A stretch of DNA of 64,000 nucleotides from Petasospora fabianii (Eukaryota > Ascomycota > Saccharomycetes > Phaffomycetales > Wickerhamomycetaceae): positions 62,001 to 126,000 of the forward strand of contig CP048724.1 of assembly GCA_022641835.1 (NCBI GenBank), read 5' to 3'. The first letter of the stretch is position 1. Each line of letters starts with the position of its first letter. Below, piece by piece: positions 56,898 through 64,000 of this stretch. Both the position numbers and the translations under genes were made by a program. The notes under the pieces are model-generated. The model did not search any database. It saw only the letters and a program-made list of their open reading frames with translations, and had not been told where the DNA came from.

Positions 56898-58235
56898 TTA
56901 ATCGAGAGAATATTGTTTCATCAAGACACACTCACCTCCCTTCATAGGCACTTCGTAAACATTGACCGACCCGTCGGTGCTGGCGATAATAACATGTTTC
57001 CCATTGAAACCAATTGTATGTCTCGTCTTTTTTGGTCCTGAAGCGGAGGACGATGATGTTGATGATGAATGATGAAGCTTGACAGATGCAAAATGTCTCT
57101 GTGGTTCCAGCATCGATGTGATGTTTCTTGGGAGATTCTGAAGAAGCTTATCAGTGATTGAAGCCTGACGTTTCTGACTAGGATTTGTTGATATTGGATC
57201 AGAAGATGATGACACCGATGACGCACGCGGCAGGATGCGTTCTTCTCTTTCATCGGACTCGTAATCGTATTCGTTATCGGAGCCGGTGATGGTGTCTTCC
57301 GGTAGTGCTGCATGTGGAGATGTGGATGTCGCCGTGATTGATGTTGCTGATGCTGTTGCAGTGGTATCAAGTTTGAAGATATGTATCGTCTCGGTTTCTG
57401 ATGCGGCAGCGAGTAAATTGGAGCCTGTATCAAAAGTTAATGAGTGGATCTGTGCCGAATATGATCCTCTTCTAAACTCTGCCACTCTTGTTCCTGAAAG
57501 GGTATTGAAAACTCTAATGATTGTTCCCTTGTTTGAAGCTGTGGCAAGCAATGTACCCGTTGAATTGAGAGCCATAACGGCCAATTCTGTCTTGTGAGCC
57601 TTGATGATGTTAAGTGGTGCTATGTTGAGAGCATCAAAGAGTACGACTGTTCCCGTTTCAGAGCCCTTCTTAGCATCTCTTGTACCTGATGAGGACACTG
57701 TAGTGATGTTGGAGCTTGTCGATGTCACTGTAGCATTGGAGGACGCATTTGGCAATGGTGGAAGTGTGTCAAAAGGTGAGGCAACGGAGGGTCCCGGTGC
57801 AGGGTATAGCAAGATGGAGTCATCAGAACTGCTGAGATCACACAGGGCAAGCTCATTTGGTGAGGTTTCAATGGTGTGAAGAAGTTTCATGCAGCTGATA
57901 TCGTAGACATAGATTTGGTCTACTAGTACCACAACGAGTCGTTTCCTGTTGAGCTTGACGGAAAGCACCGCGGTGGGGAAAGTAAGCTCACAAATGGTAG
58001 CCTTCTTCTTTGTGTTAAGGATACGTAGTCTGCGTGTGCTCTGGGATGGCTTGCCCGTCCCAGCACCAACAACGGTGACAAGCGAAGTGGAGAAGAGCAT
58101 CTGGACGACACTGGCGCCCTCACCAAGCTCAAAGCACTCACCAAAGGGGTCCACATTGTAGATGCGAAGTGACGTGTCTGAGCCGGCACACAGGCACGAA
58201 AAGTCCTGATTGAAAGAAAGACAGGGGTACGCCAT
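56898..58235 (-). CDS. ATG21: PROPPIN autophagy protein, Atg21/Atg18
   Basis: Seven-bladed beta-propeller that binds phosphoinositides during autophagy and Cvt transport. The 445-residue protein starts MAYPCLSFNQDFSCLCAGSD and has the lipid-binding FRRG motif in VAEFRRGSYSAQIHS, which binds PI3P/PI(3,5)P2. Conserved blocks are MLFSTSLVTVVGAG, TFPTAVLSVKLNRKRLVVVL, QIYVYDISCMKLLHTIET and LLATASNKGTIIRVFNT. Two Ser/Thr-rich loops are expanded. Features closer to Atg21 than Atg18 are DISCMK, LNIAPLN and the C-terminal end GGECVLMKQYS; LLHTIET is more Atg18-like, so the paralogue is tentative. The frame upstream of 58235 lacks ATG. Confidence 0.88.
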   Translation of the reverse strand: MAYPCLSFNQDFSCLCAGSDTSLRIYNVDPFGECFELGEGASVVQMLFSTSLVTVVGAGTGKPSQSTRRLRILNTKKKATICELTFPTAVLSVKLNRKRLVVVLVDQIYVYDISCMKLLHTIETSPNELALCDLSSSDDSILLYPAPGPSVASPFDTLPPLPNASSNATVTSTSSNITTVSSSGTRDAKKGSETGTVVLFDALNIAPLNIIKAHKTELAVMALNSTGTLLATASNKGTIIRVFNTLSGTRVAEFRRGSYSAQIHSLTFDTGSNLLAAASETETIHIFKLDTTATASATSITATSTSPHAALPEDTITGSDNEYDYESDEREERILPRASSVSSSSDPISTNPSQKRQASITDKLLQNLPRNITSMLEPQRHFASVKLHHSSSTSSSSASGPKKTRHTIGFNGKHVIIASTDGSVNVYEVPMKGGECVLMKQYSLD

Positions 58236-58477
58236 TTGCTGGACAGTGATACAAATGACCAATGGACAATAATGCACTGGACAATGTGTTGCGTAGAGAC
58301 GCTATCGCTCTCACAGAAGTTGTTCGGGTGGCGGACTGGCCGGCTTTTTTTCGTGTGGTGATATCTTTGTTGTGCGGGTTGTCTCTTGGTATCACTTTAA
58401 TGGCAGCTACGTTATCTAATCTCTGGTCATTACCAATTGGCTGTAGATTATAAATATGTACATTAGTTTTAATAATC

Positions 58478-58813
58478 TTACTGGCGTCTCGCCTCCTCTC
58501 TCAGCACCTCAAACTTGGCCCTTGCGAGGGCCCTGGCGTGTGCCCCACTGGCAACGCCATAATCAACGCTATCGGATCTAATGACGGATCCGATGGACAT
58601 GAAGAGTCCAAAAGTGGCAGCAGAACCACCAATGTATTGACCAAGGGTTCTCATCACACCGTTAGGACCGGCACCTTGAGTGATGATGGAGAAACCACCA
58701 AAGAGCACACCGACAACGACGCCGACGGTGGTTCCCATCATAGCACCCATCTTAAACTTGTCAAAGTTAGAAGGAGCCTGGCCTTGCATCTGCATCTGCT
58801 GAACTGGAGGCAT
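58478..58813 (-). CDS. MGR2: TIM23 complex subunit Mgr2 (ROMO1 family)
   Basis: Inner-membrane protein that gates lateral release from the TIM23 translocase. The 111-residue length is close to the 113 of S. cerevisiae. Sequence shows [22 protein letters not shown] (first membrane hairpin; matched here as two adjoining blocks), [30 protein letters not shown] and [10 protein letters not shown]. Glycine-zipper spacing in both helices is clear. The C-terminus is basic ([18 protein letters not shown]). An AT dinucleotide run near 58895-58906 could be its TATA region. Confidence 0.95.
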   Translation of the reverse strand: MPPVQQMQMQGQAPSNFDKFKMGAMMGTTVGVVVGVLFGGFSIITQGAGPNGVMRTLGQYIGGSAATFGLFMSIGSVIRSDSVDYGVASGAHARALARAKFEVLREEARRQ

Positions 58814-59063
58814 TGTGTAGCTTTATTTGTGTGGAGTTTGTTTAGGGATTAGCTATTAGCTGACCTGGAGATTCCACCAATGGTTGTTATATTAATATAT
58901 ATATATGTCATTCAGATGGCTTTTTTCTTGGCCTTCTCTCGAAGAGGGCACGGGCTCATGACCACGCATCGGCATCCCCATTGGAAGTGACTGGGGACCC
59001 TATCTACACTATCTGTTCAGACTATTACATTCATATGCTCGTTATATCACACTCTCAAAAAAG

Positions 59064-62000
59064 TCACAGTGCAGAATACCACTGTGGAGACAGCCACAGT
59101 CCATTTTCAGCACCTTCACGCACTGCGCCAGTCTCGACAAGCCACTGAACCACTTCTTGCAATTCGGACCACGTCAGCAGCGTGCTCATTTCCACGTTTA
59201 ACGTTTGCATTGTGATACCTGGGAACGATAAGATGTTTGTGATAGCCACCCTCACGACTCTGGTCCAGATTTCCTTGTTCACGCTTCCTTCAACATCGAT
59301 CCAGATACGAGAACAAGCCTTACCAGTAGGTACCTTAACAGCACGCTCACGTCTTCCCTTGATCTCACCAACACCTTTCTCAAGAATGATATCACAATCA
59401 AGTTTTTCACGATCGATAGTACGTGCCTCGTAACCTGTCAAGATCTCCTTTCGGTAATGATCAACACGTGTCATGTTCAGAGCCTGGTCTTTGATAAGCT
59501 CCAAAATAGGTACCATGAACGAGTTGTCAAACACGGGATCCATCACAAGACCCTTATTATTGGCACAGATATCCTTAAGCAATTCTTGGAATTTGGAAAT
59601 CTTCTCCAATGAAAAATCATACGTCGAGTCCTCAAGAGCAGTGGTTATACGATCACCTAGTGTAACTTTTGACTCTGGTGCTGGACTGACAAAAATCTCT
59701 CTTTTCCTTGTCATATCCAAAAATACTTCATTCACTTCATCCTCCGAGAAATCGTCCAACACAGTAAGTTTCTTGATGTTCAAATTTTGACCACTCGAAA
59801 CAATAGCGATAATGATACGTCTGATGGTGTCACTCTTTGTGATCTCAGAAGCTGGCGACTCCTCCTCAGTATCATCATAAGTGAATACCCTATTGACCAA
59901 ATACTGCTCTCTTTGAACCATAGAGTTGTAATCATATTGAGGCATACCACCACCAGATTTTTTACTCTTGACAAAGTTATACTCCTTGTAGTTCTCATCA
60001 ACATCAGCATACAACTTCTCACTGGTATCCTCAACGGCACCAAGCAATTGGTAATCCTGCCAAAGATCAAGTAATGACTTCAAATTGAGCTCCTCAATGT
60101 CCTTCAAATCAATGGTACCCTCCTGCACGGCATTAAGCAAAATCTTCTTCCATGCTCTTCTAGCAACACTAATACCATTAGGACCCATCAACATTCTGAT
60201 CCTTGGCCATTTGGCTTTCAAGTCTTCTGCCGTGGCAGTCTCAAACAATTCAGCAATCTGTTCCCAATCCATAACGTTCTCATTGACCGTCTTGCAAATG
60301 ATAACAACTTTAAACAGCATCAACGTCTCCTCACTGCTCAATTGAGCAACTCTTCTCTTTCTGCCAGCTCTCTTCACTTTCGTCACTCTTCCACCATCAT
60401 CAGCACCATCAGGAGCCGCACTACCACCAATCTTCGCCCTGTGATTCTTGAGCAAAAGTGCCTTCTTTCTTCTAGGCAAGATGATTCTTTCCATCTCATC
60501 AATCTCCTCGGCTTTGTCAGCAGTCTCGACATTCTTTGCTTTCTTCCATCCCTTTTTTGGTCCTCTCTTCTTTGGCTCAGCACGATCTGGAGGGGTACCA
60601 CCAAATATTGTTTCAGCAGTTGCATTCGGATCAGCAGCTTTTTTAGCACTAACCCGACCAGTGCTCTTGACACCACCCTTCGTGACACCATTTGTAGATG
60701 ATCCCGTGGTGTGTAGCTTCGTAGCCTTGGATTTGAGCCCCTTCATACGAACACTGCCAACTTGTTTCTTATCCTGAGCAAGACGATATTCAGCTGGATC
60801 AGTGAATGAAAGTCGTAACTCTTGGTCAAAGAAATCAAGATCAACACCAGTGACTTCATCTAATTCCTTCACCTGGTGATCCTTGAGTCTGCTAGTGGAG
60901 AACAACATCTTCTTGAACGCTTCAACAACATCATCAGTGGCATTACTTGAGATTAAGATCGACGTCGTCTTGGGTTGTGCAGGAGCTGGTGTCGAATCAG
61001 ACTCTTCAAAATCCGATTCGGATTGTTGCGCAGCTGGGATCACCACCTCCTCGATATGAATCTTGTTCTGTTCAATGAGAGAATGAACATCCTTGCGGAA
61101 AGTCTTGCGATCCGTGTTATATCCAAGCTCTTCGCAAACATCAAGGTAGAACTTATGTGTATCTTCACGAACGCCATCAGAGTCTTCCAAAACACGGAGC
61201 AATGCAGAGAATCTTTCAATGGATTTAAATGATTGACCTTGAAGATCTGAGATGACAAGCTTCTCACTCTCAACTGGTTCAACTGACATTGGTACATCCT
61301 GCTCTTCCTCTTTCTTTATCTCCTTCTTCGGTCTGCCTCTCTTGGCCTTCTTAACCTCCTTCTTTGGTCTTTCCTCTCCCTTTCTTGGCCTTCCCCTCTT
61401 TGGCTTAACCTCTGGTTCAGACCCTAGGGCATTGAGCTGTGAACTACTTGCTGGATCTTGCTCTTTGACCAAGCTCAAAATCTCAGGGGACAGCTCCCCT
61501 AATGTACCGAACCACACGATTTTTGGCTTTCCTTCATCCTCAACGATGACTGCGCGTGCCGAAAATGGCGTGTAGTGTTTTTGGTTCATCTGATCAATTG
61601 TGACGTTTGAAGGTTTGTACTCTGGAAGCTTGGAACCATTTGGATCAAAAGGTTGAGAAGTGAGAGCAAGCAAATTTGGTCTTGTGAGGTATCTGTAAAA
61701 CTTTACACGTCCTTGGAAGTCATAATGACGAATAATTGCATAGTTGGCCAAATGTGGGAAGAACTTACCTGCGGTGAACTTCTCTGTCCAACGGGCAAAC
61801 AACCTTTGATAAGTTGGACCAAACATCGTCTCCGAGAGGAATGGTGTGGGACACCCTGTAGTACCATGAGAATTGATTAATTCGTACAGTTGATTTTGTG
61901 TAGGATGAAATCTGTTGAGTAGTGGAGATGGGGTGGTGTTGTCATCTGCAGCGACGACTTGAAGATTGGTGACTGATTTGAGAGATGAGGTGTTTGGTTC

Positions 62001-62930
62001 GTCATCATCAATATCCTTTAACTGGTCATCAACAAGTTCGTCGTTGAAATCATCATCGACATCGTCTTCGTCCTCGTCATCATCCATATCGGCATCTTCA
62101 ATGTCATCTGTGACTTTATAGTCCTTGAGATACTTGAGTGATCTGAACTTTCTCGAAGGCGTCACTGGTGACACAACAAGCACCTTGGAGATGTAATCCC
62201 TCTCTTGGAGATACGTCACAGTGGATTTGAAGACAATCTTAAGTCTTGGGTTCTTATCCATCTCAAACTCACGTCTGAGATCATTGACCTGTCTGATACC
62301 ATTCTTAGCAGCCTTGAGAGAGTTTGTAATCTTTTCTCTTAACTCCTTGATGTTGACAGTAATTTCCTTGCTCTTGGACTTGTTCACCAGTGCTGTGTTC
62401 TCAGACGATGTAGGATCAAAGAATCTATTCAAGATGAAGAGTGATAACGTACGTCCACCTCTTAAGATTGACACCTTCTTGATCAGATGTGATATGCTTT
62501 TGATTCTAGATGTCAAGCTTCGATTATCCTGACCGGTAGATTTCACAAGCTCCACAGAGTCAATACCAGTAGAGCGAGAATGGGCAATGGCCACAAGCAA
62601 GTCAAATGCTCGAGCACCAATAGCGTTGTTCTGCTTTGGTGAGCCAGTGAGTGCTATCCAATGGTATTCCTCATCGAGTCGAATCTTGTATGACTTGGCC
62701 TCGTCAAACGTCTCCGGATGTTGCACAACTCCACCAGAGTCCGAGATAATAATGATCTTCGAATTATCCTTGAGCCAGGAATATACCATATGTTGATAGA
62801 TCTCTTTGTTTACTGCTGGGACGCGTGTACTGAGTAGTTCCCAAAGTCGAGTCCAGGAGATCCCGCAGCTTCCCTCGAAGGAGAGTTCTTCGAGAACAAG
62901 GTCCACTACAGCATCTGGATGGAGACCCAT
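59064..62930 (-). CDS. TFC3: TFIIIC largest subunit (tau138), Tfc3
   Basis: B-box binding subunit of RNA polymerase III factor TFIIIC, recognising tRNA promoters. The 1,288-residue product (S. cerevisiae Tfc3 has 1,160) begins MGLHPDAVVDLVLEELSFEG, the usual winged-helix start, with the B-block domain at about 140-200 (FDLLVAIAHSRSTGIDSVEL). An acidic run lies near 290-325. Two AT-hook cores (KRGRPRK and KRGRPKK) occur near 525-545, within a Lys-rich segment, and further basic stretches occur near 790-860. The C-terminus ends with another winged-helix-like segment (WSELQEVVQWLVETGAVREG). The frame upstream of 62930 is open, but this ATG gives the conserved start. Confidence 0.92.
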   Translation of the reverse strand: MGLHPDAVVDLVLEELSFEGSCGISWTRLWELLSTRVPAVNKEIYQHMVYSWLKDNSKIIIISDSGGVVQHPETFDEAKSYKIRLDEEYHWIALTGSPKQNNAIGARAFDLLVAIAHSRSTGIDSVELVKSTGQDNRSLTSRIKSISHLIKKVSILRGGRTLSLFILNRFFDPTSSENTALVNKSKSKEITVNIKELREKITNSLKAAKNGIRQVNDLRREFEMDKNPRLKIVFKSTVTYLQERDYISKVLVVSPVTPSRKFRSLKYLKDYKVTDDIEDADMDDDEDEDDVDDDFNDELVDDQLKDIDDDEPNTSSLKSVTNLQVVAADDNTTPSPLLNRFHPTQNQLYELINSHGTTGCPTPFLSETMFGPTYQRLFARWTEKFTAGKFFPHLANYAIIRHYDFQGRVKFYRYLTRPNLLALTSQPFDPNGSKLPEYKPSNVTIDQMNQKHYTPFSARAVIVEDEGKPKIVWFGTLGELSPEILSLVKEQDPASSSQLNALGSEPEVKPKRGRPRKGEERPKKEVKKAKRGRPKKEIKKEEEQDVPMSVEPVESEKLVISDLQGQSFKSIERFSALLRVLEDSDGVREDTHKFYLDVCEELGYNTDRKTFRKDVHSLIEQNKIHIEEVVIPAAQQSESDFEESDSTPAPAQPKTTSILISSNATDDVVEAFKKMLFSTSRLKDHQVKELDEVTGVDLDFFDQELRLSFTDPAEYRLAQDKKQVGSVRMKGLKSKATKLHTTGSSTNGVTKGGVKSTGRVSAKKAADPNATAETIFGGTPPDRAEPKKRGPKKGWKKAKNVETADKAEEIDEMERIILPRRKKALLLKNHRAKIGGSAAPDGADDGGRVTKVKRAGRKRRVAQLSSEETLMLFKVVIICKTVNENVMDWEQIAELFETATAEDLKAKWPRIRMLMGPNGISVARRAWKKILLNAVQEGTIDLKDIEELNLKSLLDLWQDYQLLGAVEDTSEKLYADVDENYKEYNFVKSKKSGGGMPQYDYNSMVQREQYLVNRVFTYDDTEEESPASEITKSDTIRRIIIAIVSSGQNLNIKKLTVLDDFSEDEVNEVFLDMTRKREIFVSPAPESKVTLGDRITTALEDSTYDFSLEKISKFQELLKDICANNKGLVMDPVFDNSFMVPILELIKDQALNMTRVDHYRKEILTGYEARTIDREKLDCDIILEKGVGEIKGRRERAVKVPTGKACSRIWIDVEGSVNKEIWTRVVRVAITNILSFPGITMQTLNVEMSTLLTWSELQEVVQWLVETGAVREGAENGLWLSPQWYSAL

Positions 62931-63289
62931 TGTTTCGAATGACCTTGTGTTTAGTCGTACGGTGATTATGATTATAGTGATGACCAATGTTATTGCCGCC
63001 TAGGTAGGAAAAAAAATATGTGTTTTTTGGTTGCCACTCAGACTCGAACAGGCGCGAACTGAAGAGCCAGCCCAAGTGCCAGTGGTGTCTGGGTGAGTAT
63101 AAGAGTCCATATAGACACTACAGTTGTTATTCTACTCTTCTTTTAATGTTGAATGCCATGTTGTTATATGCAAAGTGAATGATAGCAAAATGACTGGTAG
63201 CAAAATTGATAGCAAGACGAATTGAAGGAAAGAGGAATGTGTGGGTTGTCGCCAGCGGTACCATAGAGCTAGACGGGCATATACTAGGC
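62931..63289. promoter_or_regulatory. TFC3 promoter and GLC3 3' flank
   Basis: This 359 bp gap contains an A-run near 63008-63015 and no gene that I can support. A stretch at 63045-63060 resembles part of a tRNA T-arm but does not fold into one. Confidence 0.35.
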
Positions 63290-64000
63290 TCATTCAACAC
63301 GAGCGAGAACCAAGGCAGTACGGTTTGGAATGTAGACTTGGACGTAGTTCGCTCTGTTGTTCCACGGTAAGTCAGTGGTGAAAAACTCCTGTTCTTTGGC
63401 AACTCTGTCATGACCACCAAACTCTGGAGCATCAGAGTTGAGCACAATCTTGTAAGTACCTGGCACATCAACTCCACATCTGTAGTCAGTATAACTGTTG
63501 GTTGGATGGATGTTGAAGATGAAGAGCAAACCACCTTTTTCAAAAACCAAAACCTTGTCGGACTCATGTTTGAGCGAAATGTATTGGTCCTTTTTGTGCA
63601 ACCAACCATATTTGGATTCTGTAAGTTGCATGGCCTTGTCAAACTGATAAAGGAACTTGTATCTCAGCAACTCGTCATCAATCAGATTGAATTGTCTTCT
63701 GGCATAATGGTAAGAGTCTCCATTGTTGGCATTTGGGAAGTCTAGCCATTCTGGATGACCAAATTCATTACCTTCAAAGTTCAAGTAACCTTCACCACCA
63801 AGAGTATGGGTCAAGAGACGAATTATCTTGTGCAATGCAATACCACGGTCAATGACTGGTGTTAATGGTGACAGAGTACTCATGTTTGTGTACATTTCTG
63901 CATCCATTAACCAAAACGCCAAGGTCTTGTCACCGACAAGTGCCTGATCATGGGACTCACAGTATCCAATAGCTTTCTCAGCATAACGTCTGTTGGTCAA
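63290..64000 (-). CDS. GLC3: 1,4-alpha-glucan branching enzyme, C-terminal part (runs off the window)
   Basis: Glycogen branching enzyme, GH13 family. Only the last 236 residues are inside the window; about two-thirds of the gene lies beyond base 64000. Seen are the catalytic-region end ([17 protein letters not shown] with the conserved His-Asp, [14 protein letters not shown]) and [21 protein letters not shown]. The loop [14 protein letters not shown] and the C-terminal beta domain ([18 protein letters not shown]...[18 protein letters not shown]) follow. The stop at 63290 follows ALVLARVE, the normal end for fungal enzymes. Confidence 0.97.
   Translation of the reverse strand: MTNRRYAEKAIGYCESHDQALVGDKTLAFWLMDAEMYTNMSTLSPLTPVIDRGIALHKIIRLLTHTLGGEGYLNFEGNEFGHPEWLDFPNANNGDSYHYARRQFNLIDDELLRYKFLYQFDKAMQLTESKYGWLHKKDQYISLKHESDKVLVFEKGGLLFIFNIHPTNSYTDYRCGVDVPGTYKIVLNSDAPEFGGHDRVAKEQEFFTTDLPWNNRANYVQVYIPNRTALVLARVE

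Noticed and set aside
63045-63075. Possible tRNA T-arm (GTTCGAGTC on the minus strand)
   Set aside because: The flanking bases do not pair into a T-stem, and no acceptor stem or A-box lies at the right distance.
1-64000. LTR elements, other virus-like elements, CRISPR arrays, rRNA genes
   Set aside because: No reverse transcriptase, integrase, capsid or polymerase-like frames, no long terminal repeats and no spaced direct repeats were seen.

Overview
This is a nuclear stretch of an ascomycete budding-yeast (Saccharomycotina) genome. It carries about 33 protein genes on both strands, most without introns and separated by short intergenic gaps. The yeast has respiratory complex I, shown by an NDUFA5/NUFM subunit at 239-640, so it is not a member of Saccharomycetaceae. 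CTG codons fall at strongly conserved leucine positions (the HGHxLR and TDLxLT motifs of SHB17; the PLQAVGLVF motif of the NIPA-like transporter), so CUG reads as Leu and the CUG-Ser and CUG-Ala yeast clades are excluded. I cannot name the genus from sequence alone. No tRNA, rRNA, transposon copy, virus-like element or CRISPR array was found.

Layout: 0-5 kb holds a complex I subunit, a monocarboxylate-type transporter and an amino-acid permease with GATA sites upstream. 5-17 kb holds LRG1 (LIM/Rho-GAP), PRS5 (PRPP synthetase), a spliced APM4 (AP-2 mu), a NIPA-type transporter and HAS1 (DEAD-box rRNA helicase). 17-30 kb holds a Zn2Cys6 regulator, HPR1 (THO complex), an unrecognised four-exon small gene, a yapsin-type protease, SHB17, an unrecognised mitochondrial protein and SLM3 (mitochondrial tRNA thiolation). 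30-37 kb holds a CENP-B/Tc5-type DNA-binding protein, HSF1 and a 2.85 kb region without a convincing gene. 37-52 kb holds MAM3, NAP1, SAT4/HAL4, an OAR1-like reductase, an acidic protein possibly like Rrn11, spliced TMA19, TRM13, BUD22 and glyoxalase II. 52-64 kb holds CUE5, an alpha-arrestin, an Atg21/Atg18 PROPPIN, MGR2, TFC3 and the 3' end of GLC3.

Neighbouring genes are functionally mixed, as is normal for yeast, and I see no operon-like system or accessory island. Recurrent themes are ribosome and tRNA biogenesis (HAS1, BUD22, TFC3, TRM13, SLM3) and mitochondrial function (NUFM, MGR2, SLM3, the OAR1-like gene, the unknown at 26229-28475). PAC- and RRPE-like promoter elements lie upstream of HAS1, BUD22 and in the TMA19 intergenic region.

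The most notable observations are: a four-exon, 112-residue gene that no single open frame reveals; five introns sharing TACTAAC-type branch sites 12-14 nt from the 3' splice site; a step-type heat-shock element upstream of HSF1; a triple MCB cluster far upstream of LRG1; and nested in-frame starts in the single glyoxalase II gene that could give mitochondrial and cytosolic forms. I did not find a clearly novel multi-gene system.
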